NCBI GenBank assembly: GCA_040380855.1
Contig: JBEIIG010000079.1
Span: forward strand, 1-15,782
DNA length: 15,782 nucleotides
Direction: 5' to 3'
Origin: VFMC01 sp040380855
GTDB lineage: Bacteria > Actinomycetota > Acidimicrobiia > Acidimicrobiales > Ilumatobacteraceae
The position numbers and the translations under genes were made by a program. The stretch's first letter is position 1; the number at the start of each line of letters is the position of its first letter. Shown here one piece after another: positions 1-6,406 of this stretch. The notes beneath the pieces are model-generated. The model had not been told where the DNA came from, searched no databases, and saw nothing but the letters and a program-made list of their open reading frames with translations.

Positions 1-9
1 AGCCAACAC

Positions 10-15
10 AGGAGG
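10..15 (+). promoter_or_regulatory. Ribosome binding site for the BI-1 family gene
   Basis: AGGAGG lies four bases before the GTG at 20. It is a full anti-Shine-Dalgarno match and decides this start, since the next methionine codons lie inside the polar N-terminal tail. Few genes in the window have so strong a site. Confidence 0.75.
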
Positions 16-19
16 ACTC

Positions 20-850
20 GTGTCGAACCCGTTCCTGAATGACAAGGCGATGAAGAAGGCGGCCGACGTGAACACGGCCGCCATGGCGGCCACCGATGCC
101 GGTTGGGCAGCGCCCGACATGAGCACGCGCGCCACGCCCATCGACGACGGTCCGGTCTCGGCCTGGAAGCCGGGCGTCATGACCGTCGGCGGCACGATCA
201 GCGCCACCGGCGTGCTGATGGTGCTGCTGCTCGCCGCTGCCACGGCCGGTTGGCTCAGTGTCGACGAACTGCCCGGTGGTCAGGTGCGGCTGCCGATGCT
301 GGCGATCGCCGGCATCGTGGTCGGCTTCGTCTGCGCTCTCGTGGTCGCCTTCAAGCCCAACCTCGCCAAGATCCTCGGTCCCGTCTACGCGCTCGGCGAA
401 GGCTTCTTCCTCGGGGCGTTGTCGAAGGGCTACGAGAACTACCAGTCCGGCATCGTCGTGCAGGCCATCGGTGCCACGCTCGGCGTGTTCGTCGTGATGC
501 TCGTCCTCCACCGCACCCGCATCATCAAGGTCACCGACAGATTCCGCCGCACCGTCATCATGGCCACCCTCGGCTTGGCGGCGTTCTACCTGGTCAGCAT
601 GGTCATCAGCCTGTTCGGCGGCAGTGTGTCGTTCCTCAGCTCGTCCAGCTGGCTCGGCATCGGTTTCAGCATCCTCGCTGCCGGACTTGCCGCACTCAAC
701 CTGTCGCTCGACTTCGACTTCATCGAGAAGGGGTCGCAGGCCGGCCTGCCGAAGAACATGGAGTGGTACGCAGCGTTCGGGCTGCTCGTCACCCTTGTGT
801 GGCTCTACCTCGAGCTGCTGCGGCTGCTCAGCAAGTTGAACCAGCGCTGA
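20..850 (+). CDS. Bax inhibitor-1/YccA family integral membrane protein
   Basis: This is a 276-residue polytopic membrane protein of the BI-1/YccA (TMBIM) family. About 50 polar N-terminal residues precede roughly seven hydrophobic segments, near residues 57-79, 91-111, 118-136, 145-163, 178-199, 208-228 and 250-270. Family landmarks are GPVYALGEGFFLGALSKGYE at about 120-139, the VTDRFRRTVIMATLG stretch, and the acidic SLDFDFIEKG motif before the last helix (Asp231 and Asp233). In characterised relatives such as YetJ, paired aspartates gate a pH-sensitive calcium leak. For this actinobacterial branch a role in calcium or stress homeostasis is inference. The GTG start is supported by AGGAGG four bases upstream. 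The next gene starts one base after the stop, so the two are probably co-transcribed. Length and topology look normal for the family. Confidence 0.9.
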   Translation: MSNPFLNDKAMKKAADVNTAAMAATDAGWAAPDMSTRATPIDDGPVSAWKPGVMTVGGTISATGVLMVLLLAAATAGWLSVDELPGGQVRLPMLAIAGIVVGFVCALVVAFKPNLAKILGPVYALGEGFFLGALSKGYENYQSGIVVQAIGATLGVFVVMLVLHRTRIIKVTDRFRRTVIMATLGLAAFYLVSMVISLFGGSVSFLSSSSWLGIGFSILAAGLAALNLSLDFDFIEKGSQAGLPKNMEWYAAFGLLVTLVWLYLELLRLLSKLNQR

Positions 851-851
851 C

Positions 852-1370
852 ATGAGCCTGGCAGCGACGCTCGGTATCGGGCCATCGCGGCCCAACATCG
901 TGCAGCGGTCGATCCAGGTGGTGGCTTCGTCGAAGCCGGGCGCCTGGGTGCTGCAGCGCACCATGTATCGCCTCGACAAACCGCTGATGCGCCTCACCAA
1001 GGGTCGGGTGGGTGCCAACGTGCTCAGTGGTCTGCCGATGGGGCTGTTCACCACCACCGGCGCGAAGTCGGGCGAGCCGCGCACCATGCCGCTCGCCTTT
1101 GTTCCCTTCGGCGCCGCCGTGGCCGTGTTCGGCACCAACTACGGGCAGAAGCGCACCCCCGGTTGGGTGCACAACCTGCTCGCACATCCGCATGCGGTGA
1201 TCGAGTACCGAGGAGTGCGCGCCGACGTGGTGGCCCGGCTCGCCGAGGGCGACGAGGAGGATGCCGCATGGCAGGCGGCCGGCGCCATCTACCGCGGCTT
1301 TCCGAAGTACCGCGAACGCATCACCGGCCGTACGCCCCGGGTGTTCATCCTCGAGCCCGCAGCCGCCTGA
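852..1370 (+). CDS. Nitroreductase-family deazaflavin (F420)-dependent oxidoreductase
   Basis: This 172-residue protein belongs to the Ddn-like split beta-barrel family, whose characterised members bind coenzyme F420 (others bind FMN or heme) and reduce quinones or nitro compounds. Visible family motifs are TTTGAKSGEPRTMPLAF at about 67-83, GTNYGQ at 94-99, PGWVHNLLAHP at 103-113 and the closing YRERITGRTPRVFILEP. The hydrophobic N-terminal half (to about residue 55) resembles the membrane-associating part of Ddn-type proteins. The ATG lies one base after the stop of the membrane-protein gene, so translation is probably coupled. No substrate can be read from the sequence. A small hairpin follows the stop codon. 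Confidence is high for the family, low for the actual cofactor and substrate. Confidence 0.88.
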   Translation: MSLAATLGIGPSRPNIVQRSIQVVASSKPGAWVLQRTMYRLDKPLMRLTKGRVGANVLSGLPMGLFTTTGAKSGEPRTMPLAFVPFGAAVAVFGTNYGQKRTPGWVHNLLAHPHAVIEYRGVRADVVARLAEGDEEDAAWQAAGAIYRGFPKYRERITGRTPRVFILEPAAA

Positions 1371-1371
1371 T

Positions 1372-1388
1372 CCGCTCGGCACGAGCGG
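1372..1388. terminator. Hairpin between convergent genes, possible bidirectional terminator
   Basis: CCGCTCG and CGAGCGG form a perfect 7-bp stem with the 3-nt loop GCA. It lies one base after the stop of the deazaflavin oxidoreductase gene and 12 bases beyond the stop of the convergent epoxide hydrolase gene. No T-run follows on either strand, so it is not a canonical intrinsic terminator. Position between convergent stops is the main argument. Confidence 0.4.
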
Positions 1389-1400
1389 CGGTCGACAGCC

Positions 1401-2390
1401 CTACAACGAATGGAGATGGGCCAGCAGCGCGGCGTTGAACGCCTCCGGGGCTTCCTGCTGCACCCAGTGCCCGGCGCCCGGGATGATGGAGTAGCCGCGG
1501 AAGTTCGGCAGCAGCGTCTGCATCCGTTCGATACCACCCGGGTCCATCAGGTTCACGCCGTCGAGTTCGCCGGTGATGAAGTAGCTCGGCATGGCGATGC
1601 GGTCGGCAGGCAGATCCTTCAGGATCTCGTAGTTGGCGTCGAGGTTGCGGTACCAGCTCACCGGCCCGAAGAACCCGCTGTGGGCGAACTCGTCGGCGTA
1701 CACCCGGAGGTCGTCCTCGTTCAGCCACGGCCCTTCGGGGCCGAGGTACGGGCGGTCGGGGAACTCGGGCCCCATCACGTCGAGGAACCCGGTGCCCTCC
1801 ATCGGCGGCAACTCGGTGGGCATCTCGCGCCCCTGCATCGCCTGGCCCGATGCGAAGTAGAGGAAGCTCGCCATCGAGCGATACGGGTCGGCTCCGAGTT
1901 CGCGCTCGGGCGGGCCGACCTGCTGGAAGTAGAGGATGTAGAAGAAGCGGTCGGTGTAGACCATCTTCATCAAGTCGGTGGGTCGGGCCGGCCACTGGGT
2001 GAGCGGCACGCTGACACCCACCACCGAACGCACCCGATCGGGGTGCAGCCGGGCCGTCTCCCACACCACGAGCGAACCCCAGTCGTGCCCGACGAACACC
2101 GCCTGGTCCTTGCCGGCGCGATCGAGCAGGGCGATCAGATCGCCGGTGAGTTGGCGCACCCCGTAGGCCTCCACCTCCGTCGGTGCCGTCGAATGGCGGT
2201 AGCCGCGCTGGTCGGGGGCGATCACGTGGAAGCCCGCAGCGGCCAACGCCGGCAACTGGTGCCGCCAGGAATGGGCGAGCTCAGGGAAGCCGTGGCTCAG
2301 AATCACGGTGGGATGTGCCGGGTCGCCCGCTTCGTGGACGCGCAGCGTGACCTCGCCGAGGTCGACATCGTGGGTGCAGATCTCGCTCAT
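1401..2390 (-). CDS. Epoxide hydrolase-type alpha/beta hydrolase
   Basis: This 329-residue alpha/beta hydrolase carries the full epoxide hydrolase signature. The oxyanion motif HGFPE is at 33-37, and the nucleophile elbow GHDWG at 101-105 has Asp103 in place of Ser. Cap-domain tyrosines are Tyr154 in the YFQ segment or its neighbour Tyr151, and Tyr247 in WYRN. The charge-relay acid is Asp277 in GELDG, and the catalytic His308 sits in GAGHWVQQE. The Asp nucleophile with two ring-opening tyrosines supports hydrolysis of an epoxide to a diol through an ester intermediate. A haloalkane dehalogenase is less likely. The reading frame stays open 213 nt further upstream, but that part is Arg/Pro-rich and crosses a repeat. 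I therefore start at ATG 2390, where the conserved MSEICTHDVDLGE begins. A GGGGG run directly precedes this ATG. Confidence 0.92.
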   Translation of the reverse strand: MSEICTHDVDLGEVTLRVHEAGDPAHPTVILSHGFPELAHSWRHQLPALAAAGFHVIAPDQRGYRHSTAPTEVEAYGVRQLTGDLIALLDRAGKDQAVFVGHDWGSLVVWETARLHPDRVRSVVGVSVPLTQWPARPTDLMKMVYTDRFFYILYFQQVGPPERELGADPYRSMASFLYFASGQAMQGREMPTELPPMEGTGFLDVMGPEFPDRPYLGPEGPWLNEDDLRVYADEFAHSGFFGPVSWYRNLDANYEILKDLPADRIAMPSYFITGELDGVNLMDPGGIERMQTLLPNFRGYSIIPGAGHWVQQEAPEAFNAALLAHLHSL

Positions 2391-2435
2391 CCCCCGAGTC
2401 TCGCACCCGACCCCATCCTCCGCCCGACCGAACCG

Positions 2436-2480
2436 TTCGTGAGCGTGGACCCCGCTGGGGGTGGTCCCGGCGCACGGACC
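2436..2480. repeat. 45-nt intergenic direct repeat, copy 1
   Basis: This unit begins TTCGTGAGCGTGGACCCCGC and recurs 52 bases later with 40 of 45 positions identical. It contains a small self-complementary core, ACCCC-GCTG-GGGGT, at 2449-2462. It lies between the small unknown gene of the ferritin-like cassette and the epoxide hydrolase gene, both on the minus strand. Its role is unknown: operator, processing hairpin and dispersed repeat element are all possible. Confidence 0.8.
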
Positions 2481-2487
2481 GCTGAGA

Positions 2488-2532
2488 TTCGTGAGCCTCG
2501 ACCCCGCTGGGGGTGGTACGGGCGCACGGATC
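2488..2532. repeat. 45-nt intergenic direct repeat, copy 2
   Basis: This is the second copy, beginning TTCGTGAGCCTCGACCCCGC, with the same hairpin core at 2501-2514. The five mismatches to copy 1 fall at unit positions 10, 12, 31, 33 and 44, all outside the core. Its last two bases belong to the TGA stop codon (minus strand) of the small gene at 2531-3082, so the repeat overlaps the end of a coding sequence. Confidence 0.8.
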
Positions 2533-3082
2533 AGGCGGCGACGGCGGCAGCGGCCCGACTCACCTCGTCGAGTTCGCCCCAGGTGAGGCCGTCGCTGGTC
2601 CACAGCCGGTCGAAGGCGGCATCGCCGACATCGGTGAAACCGTGGCGGTTACGGAAGTTGTAACGCCAGCGCTGTTGGTTCACGGTGATGCCGAGCCGAC
2701 CGAGGCGGCCGACGCAGTAGGTCTCCCAGGCCGCCATCTGAGCCAGCGACAGGTCGCCATCGGCCGGTGCCTCGCCGAAGCCGCCCACCAGGCGGTCGCG
2801 GGCCCGCAACAACACTCGACCGAGCGACGCAGCCGTGGCGTTCTCGCTCTGCTGGCGGGGACGGCGGGTGTCTTCGAATGCACCGCTCTCGGCCTTCACC
2901 ACGATGGGCTCGCCCGAGATGTCGATGGTGACCCGTGCCAGCGGCGTGGTCTCGTCGACCTCGATGCGCAGGTCGTGATCGGCCATACCCAGGGCGCCCA
3001 GCAGGCTCTCGGCCACGCGCTGGATGAGGCCCGCGTCGAACGACACGAAGCGGAACTCCTGCGGGCTGACGGTGACGCTCAT
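2531..3082 (-). CDS. Conserved-looking protein of unknown family, third gene of the ferritin-like cassette
   Basis: I do not recognise this 183-residue protein. It has no signal peptide and no membrane segment. The first half looks like mixed alpha/beta (residues 1-70, with alternating hydrophobic strands such as ARVTIDISGEPIVVKAESGAFED). A charged linker follows at about 71-85. The C-terminal half is rich in Trp, Tyr and Arg (AAWETYCVGRLGRLGITVNQQRWRYN split over about 117-142, then FRNRHGFTDVGDAAFDRLW). The ATG overlaps the stop of the DUF455-type gene by four bases (ATGA), so it is almost certainly translated as part of that operon. This context suggests an accessory protein of the ferritin-like pair, which is inference. 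Codon use matches its neighbours. The coding call is strong, the function is open. Confidence 0.85.
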   Translation of the reverse strand: MSVTVSPQEFRFVSFDAGLIQRVAESLLGALGMADHDLRIEVDETTPLARVTIDISGEPIVVKAESGAFEDTRRPRQQSENATAASLGRVLLRARDRLVGGFGEAPADGDLSLAQMAAWETYCVGRLGRLGITVNQQRWRYNFRNRHGFTDVGDAAFDRLWTSDGLTWGELDEVSRAAAAVAA

Positions 3083-4002
3083 GCGTCGGCGAACTCGGCC
3101 ATGGCGTCGGAGGCCTGCTGCATCTTCGCCACGGCCGCCTTGCGCTCCTCGAGCGCGGCCAGGCTGACCTCGGCGATCGACTCGACCTCGGCGTCGGTGA
3201 ACCCGGCCAGATCGCGGAAGCGACGAGCGAGACCGATCGGCGACTCCTGGCTGTCAGAACGGGTACCGCCGTAGCTGAACAACTTGTCGACGACGCCCTG
3301 GAACTCGAGCGCCTTCTTGCGACGATCGGGGTCGTTCTCGGTGACCCGGCGCAGCCAGTCGCTGCCCATCTTCACGTGGGTCACTTCGTCGGCGAGCATC
3401 CAGTCCTCGCAGAACTCGAGGTAGGGGTCGCCCGCCAGCTCGCCGAACTCCTTCATCGTCGTGAACACGTCGATGGCCAAGCCCTCGAGCGCCCGGTTCA
3501 CCCCGGCGAGACGCAGGATCGGGTCGGTGCTGCAGGCGGCCTGGAACAGCACGGTGTTCTCGGCGAACTCGCCGATCTCGGTGCCCATCCACTCGCTCAG
3601 CTTGATGCTGATCTCGACGTGGCGGGCCTCGTCCCACGCCTGGCGGGCCATGTCGAGCTTCAGCGCGAACGGCACTGCGTCGTTGCACTCGGCTGCGGTG
3701 CCGGTGTTGTCGTCGGTGGCGTCCTGCGCTCGGCGCGCCTGGTCGCCCTGGGTGCGGAAGTCGTGGCAGGTGCGCCCGGCGCCTTCGAGGGCCTGGATCT
3801 CGCCCACGAAGATGCCGTGCATCAGGCTGCGCGCCGCGGCGCTGGCATCGGGCCGGCTGGGCACCAGACGGTTCGACGAACGGCGCGAGTTCTCGTCGCC
3901 CTTGCCCAGCGCGCTGCGCGGGTCGGCCATCCGGTCGGCCATCGTCAGCTTGTTGAACCGCTCGTCGCGGGCCAGGTCGTCGACAGGCAGGAACTTCCTC
4001 AT
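3079..4002 (-). CDS. DUF455-type ferritin-like (probable di-iron) protein
   Basis: This 307-residue helical protein has ferritin-like spacing of carboxylate and histidine ligands. Candidates are Glu68 or Glu73 in VGEIQALEGAGR, Glu125 and His128 in DEARH, Glu173 in ALEGLAID, and Glu206 and His209 in ADEVTH. Two E-x-x-H motifs on helices 2 and 4, each paired with a Glu on the preceding helix, are the classic di-iron carboxylate pattern. The local sequence resembles DUF455 proteins. A substrate cannot be assigned: oxygenase, oxidase and iron-sensing roles are all possible. The C-terminal 40 residues form an Ala/Glu-rich helix. ATG 4002 overlaps the stop of the upstream ferritin-like gene by four bases, and its own stop overlaps the start of the next gene by four bases. 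The product is probably cytoplasmic, as no signal peptide is seen. Confidence 0.85.
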   Translation of the reverse strand: MRKFLPVDDLARDERFNKLTMADRMADPRSALGKGDENSRRSSNRLVPSRPDASAAARSLMHGIFVGEIQALEGAGRTCHDFRTQGDQARRAQDATDDNTGTAAECNDAVPFALKLDMARQAWDEARHVEISIKLSEWMGTEIGEFAENTVLFQAACSTDPILRLAGVNRALEGLAIDVFTTMKEFGELAGDPYLEFCEDWMLADEVTHVKMGSDWLRRVTENDPDRRKKALEFQGVVDKLFSYGGTRSDSQESPIGLARRFRDLAGFTDAEVESIAEVSLAALEERKAAVAKMQQASDAMAEFADA

Positions 4003-4646
4003 GAGGCACCTCCAGTGGTGGAACCGATCGAACCGGGGCCGGTGATGCCACCGGCTTCGAGCATGAGCTTCTGCAACCGGGCCTGATGTGCTGCCGCCCG
4101 GTCGACCTCGTCGGGTGTCTCGATGAGCGACTGCAGCAGCATCTCGCCGTCGCGCCAGTCGTCGAACTCGTCCTGCAGGATGAAGTTCAGCGACCGGATG
4201 GTGGGCGCATCGGTGATCTGGCTCGTGTTGTTGCGGTGGAACGTGTAGGCGGCGATGAAGTGGGGGATGAACACCCGGTACACGCCGACGAGCTTCTCGA
4301 TCGTCTGATCGGGTGCCTCGGGTTCGGTCATCGCCTCGACGAAGCGGACGAGCGCCTCGTTGGCCGGCTGGGTGAGCCGGTCAGGGTTCATCTCGCGCAG
4401 TTCGGGCAGGCGCTTGTGCCACAACTCGGCATGCCACGCGTGCTTGTAGCAGTGGGTGCCCAGGCGCATCTTCACGTCGAGTTCGGGCAGGGTGGCCACC
4501 CAGCCGCCGAGTGCTTCGAACAACTTCATCTCGGCCCACTTGTAGTTGCCGACGCGCCGCGCCGACTCCTCGACGTCGAACGCGCCCGGCAGTTCGCGGC
4601 GATCCCACGGCGCGAACGGTGCTCTCGGCTTGTACGGATCGGCCAC
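3999..4646 (-). CDS. Ferritin-like helical protein, first gene of the cassette
   Basis: This is a 215-residue mostly helical protein. Possible metal ligands are Glu39 and Glu44 in YKWAEMKLFEALGGW, the His- and Glu-rich helix with His65, His69, His72, Glu74 and His77, His129 and His137 in IPHFIAAYTFHRNN, and Asp159, Glu160, Asp162 and Asp163 in ILQDEFDDWRDGE. This layout is ferritin-like but less canonical than the downstream DUF455-type protein. It could be a degenerate partner subunit, as in the paired catalytic and structural subunits of bacterial multicomponent monooxygenases; that analogy is inference. The start is GTG 4646, preceded by AGGGGG at a 5-nt distance. The last 15 residues are a Gly/Ser/Thr tail. 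Its stop overlaps the next start by four bases. Confidence 0.8.
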   Translation of the reverse strand: MADPYKPRAPFAPWDRRELPGAFDVEESARRVGNYKWAEMKLFEALGGWVATLPELDVKMRLGTHCYKHAWHAELWHKRLPELREMNPDRLTQPANEALVRFVEAMTEPEAPDQTIEKLVGVYRVFIPHFIAAYTFHRNNTSQITDAPTIRSLNFILQDEFDDWRDGEMLLQSLIETPDEVDRAAAHQARLQKLMLEAGGITGPGSIGSTTGGAS

Positions 4647-4651
4647 GTCGT

Positions 4652-4657
4652 CCCCCT
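4652..4657 (-). promoter_or_regulatory. Ribosome binding site of the ferritin-like cassette
   Basis: On the minus strand AGGGGG ends five bases before the GTG at 4646. It fixes this GTG as the start of the first cassette gene. Confidence 0.65.
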
Positions 4658-4663
4658 GGCGTC

Positions 4664-4681
4664 ACTGTCGATGTCGACAGT
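4664..4681. promoter_or_regulatory. Perfect 18-bp palindrome, candidate operator
   Basis: ACTGTCGATGTCGACAGT is two 8-bp arms around a 2-bp centre (TG). It lies 18 bases upstream of the GTG of the ferritin-like cassette, where a dimeric repressor such as a TetR- or MarR-family protein would block transcription. No regulator gene adjoins it in this window, so the cognate protein is unknown. I see no clear -10/-35 pair here. Confidence 0.6.
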
Positions 4682-4693
4682 TCGTGTGTCGCT

Positions 4694-4728
4694 GACTGTT
4701 TCGAGCGGTGGCTCCGACCGCAACAGTC
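4694..4728. terminator. Inverted repeat after the UbiB gene: hairpin or second operator
   Basis: GACTGTT (4694-4700) pairs with AACAGTC (4722-4728), with a nested CGGT/ACCG pair at 4706-4709 and 4717-4720. It starts 10 bases after the stop of the minus-strand UbiB kinase gene, so it could end that transcript, although no U-run follows. The ACTGT/ACAGT ends also match the neighbouring palindrome, so it may instead be part of an operator array. The sequence alone does not decide. Confidence 0.4.
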
Positions 4729-4738
4729 CTGGCTGACA

Positions 4739-6112
4739 TTACTGTGCGCCCGTTCCCTGCCGCCATTGCAGTTCGGCGCGTCCGAGGTCGGTGGTGGGGG
4801 GTCGGTCGAGCCGGTACTCCAGCAACATGTCGCGCCATCGGCCGGTGACGCCCAGCTTGCCCAGCAGTGCGCTCACACCCCACACCACCCGGTCGAGCAT
4901 CACGAACGATGCCGGCATGTCGATGACGGCGATCACCTCGGCGTGGGGGCCGTTCACGTCGATGATCCGGGCCACGGTGTCGCGCATGAACTCGCGGTCG
5001 AAGGTGAAGGTGTCGGTGAGGTACGGCCGGTACGGGCTGCTCACGTAGTCGAACACGGCCTGCGGGGCGAGGCCGTGACCGGTGCGCAAGAAGCCCGATG
5101 TCTCCATCGCCGCCACCAGTCGCTCGGGGTCGCGGTCGACGACGATCGCATCCATGCACGGCATCAGCCGCTCCCATTCGCCGGGCGCCCAGCGCTTCAC
5201 CATGCCGAAGTCGAGGAACGTCACATCGCCGTCGGCCGTGAACAGGTAGTTGCCGGGGTGGGGGTCGCCGTTGAACACGCCGAGACGGTGGATGGCGTGC
5301 TGGGCGAACCGCCACACGATCTCGCCGGCCCGCTGGCGCGCCTCGGGGGTGGCGATGTCGAGGAACCGGTTCCACGACAGTCCGTCGATCCATTCGGTCG
5401 TGAGTACCGTGGCGCCGCTGTGCTCGGCCACCAGTGTCGGCAGACGCACGAACGGATGCCCGTCGAACCGCCGGGCGAACTCCGTGAGGTTCGCGGCTTC
5501 GAGCCGGTAGTCGAGTTCGTCGCGCATCCGCATCCGCAGTTCGTCGACCAGTGCCCGGGTGTCGAGCCCCTTCAGCGAGAACGCGCTGACCATGCGGTAG
5601 AGCAGATCGGCATTGGCGAGATCGGCCTCGATCGAGGCGGCGATCCCCGGATACTGCACCTTCACGGCCACCTCGCGCCCGTCGCGGGTGACCGCGCGGT
5701 GCACCTGGCCGATGCTGGCCGCCGCCGCCGGCTCCGGCGACCAATCGAGGAAGAGCCGCTCGGGCGGTGCGCCGAATTCGTCGGTCACCACCTGGGCGGC
5801 CAGCGACGGCGCCATCGCCGGGGCGTCGCTGAACAGCGTCGACAACGACCGCTGCGCCTCGTCGGGCAGCGCTTCGACGACGAAACCGAGCAACTGTCCG
5901 GCCTTCATCAGGGCGCCCTTCATCGAGCCGAGTTCCCTCGCCACATCGTCGGCGGTGCGCAGCGAGTACGCGGCATCGAGGTCGGCGCGGCGTTCACCGC
6001 GCGTCACCCGACGCCGGATGCGATGGAGCACCCAGCGCCCGGCGTTGCGTGCCGTCAGACGCCAGACGCGGGCCGTGCGCGTCAGCCGCACCCAGGTGCG
6101 GCGCGACGTCAC
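4739..6112 (-). CDS. AarF/UbiB/ABC1 family atypical protein kinase-like ATPase
   Basis: This 457-residue protein has the complete UbiB/ADCK kinase-like core. The family-specific KxGQ motif is MKAGQLLGF (Lys70-Gln73), and the Ala-rich nucleotide loop is AAAASIGQVH, near 129-138. The lysine of VAVKVQYPG is Lys151, and the ELDYRLEAAN helix is at 200-209. The catalytic segment NGDPHPGNYL (281-290) and the metal-binding DFG (301-303) follow. Characterised relatives are membrane-associated ATPases supporting isoprenoid quinone synthesis or lipid homeostasis. In a menaquinone-type actinobacterium the target is unknown. The very basic N-terminus (Arg-rich, residues 1-45) could contact membrane lipid. 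The start is GTG 6112, overlapping the stop of the upstream small gene by four bases, so expression is coupled to it. All key residues are intact, so it is likely active. Confidence 0.93.
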   Translation of the reverse strand: MTSRRTWVRLTRTARVWRLTARNAGRWVLHRIRRRVTRGERRADLDAAYSLRTADDVARELGSMKGALMKAGQLLGFVVEALPDEAQRSLSTLFSDAPAMAPSLAAQVVTDEFGAPPERLFLDWSPEPAAAASIGQVHRAVTRDGREVAVKVQYPGIAASIEADLANADLLYRMVSAFSLKGLDTRALVDELRMRMRDELDYRLEAANLTEFARRFDGHPFVRLPTLVAEHSGATVLTTEWIDGLSWNRFLDIATPEARQRAGEIVWRFAQHAIHRLGVFNGDPHPGNYLFTADGDVTFLDFGMVKRWAPGEWERLMPCMDAIVVDRDPERLVAAMETSGFLRTGHGLAPQAVFDYVSSPYRPYLTDTFTFDREFMRDTVARIIDVNGPHAEVIAVIDMPASFVMLDRVVWGVSALLGKLGVTGRWRDMLLEYRLDRPPTTDLGRAELQWRQGTGAQ

Positions 6113-6333
6113 TCGGCGGTGGCGCGCCGGGCTGTGGGGTGCTCGGCGAGCAGTTCGTCGGGCAGCACTGCGCCGGTGACCTCGTCGGTCCAGTACTGGC
6201 CCGTGTCGAGGCGAGCCAGCGCGGCCTCGACGCCGGCGAGATCGCGTTCGATGCCGTCGAGGTCGAGGGCTGGGGCCGCGGCCGGTGCTGCGGCGAGCGG
6301 CGACCCGGTGGCAGTGGGATCGATCGATGACAT
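6109..6333 (-). CDS. Small TraR/DksA-like protein lacking all zinc cysteines
   Basis: This is a 74-residue protein. After an Ala/Pro-rich N-terminus (1-24) it reads LDLDGIERDLAGVEAALARLDTGQYWTDEVTGAVLPDELL and ends AEHPTARRATAE. The spacing matches the C-terminal TraR/DksA pattern, in which a helix ending ALARLDxGxYG is followed by Cys-x2-Cys-G-x2-IPxxRLxAxP and a second Cys pair. Here every zinc ligand position is another residue and the protein has no cysteine at all. The fold assignment is by eye and the function is unknown. A GTG at 6342 is a possible earlier start. I prefer ATG 6333 because TAGGGT lies exactly 7 nt upstream, as in leaderless genes. The stop overlaps the UbiB kinase start by four bases, so the two form one operon. 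Confidence 0.78.
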   Translation of the reverse strand: MSSIDPTATGSPLAAAPAAAPALDLDGIERDLAGVEAALARLDTGQYWTDEVTGAVLPDELLAEHPTARRATAE

Positions 6334-6340
6334 CGATGGC

Positions 6341-6346
6341 ACCCTA
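6341..6346 (-). promoter_or_regulatory. Candidate leaderless -10 element (TAGGGT) of the small DksA-like gene
   Basis: On the minus strand TAGGGT is followed by 7 nt and then ATG 6333, so transcription would begin at or next to the start codon. No Shine-Dalgarno site competes. A -35 element is not evident. Confidence 0.5.
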
Positions 6347-6394
6347 TCGGTCGTCGCCCCGCCCGATCACGTCGCTGGGCCGTGTCGCTTCGCC

Positions 6395-6400
6395 TACGGT
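6395..6400 (+). promoter_or_regulatory. Candidate leaderless -10 element (TACGGT) of the ABC importer operon
   Basis: TACGGT is followed by six bases (GGGTGC) and GTG 6407. The fit to TANNNT-N6-start suggests a leaderless transcript beginning at the GTG. It is divergent from the matching element of the DksA-like gene, with 48 bp between the two hexamers. No convincing -35 is visible. Confidence 0.55.
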
Positions 6401-6406
6401 GGGTGC

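Noticed and set aside
2391..2603. 71-codon upstream extension of the epoxide hydrolase frame
   Set aside because: The added residues are Arg/Pro-rich low complexity, cross the direct repeats and overlap the end of the neighbouring gene. The conserved protein begins at ATG 2390.
1410..2663. Long plus-strand open frame (417 codons) opposite the epoxide hydrolase gene
   Set aside because: It is a high-GC antisense shadow, rich in His/Arg/Gly/Val with no recognisable motif. The minus strand encodes a complete epoxide hydrolase catalytic set.
6323..6337. ATCGAT-GAC-ATCGAT repeat over the start of the small DksA-like gene
   Set aside because: ATCGAT is a common self-palindromic 6-mer in this GC-rich DNA, and two copies 9 bp apart are too weak to call an operator.
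4511..6406. Very long open frame upstream of and in frame with the importer ATPase (978 codons in total)
   Set aside because: Everything before GTG 6407 is antisense to the ferritin-like gene, the UbiB kinase and the small DksA-like gene. The text is His/Gly/Arg-rich without motifs, so it is not a fusion protein.
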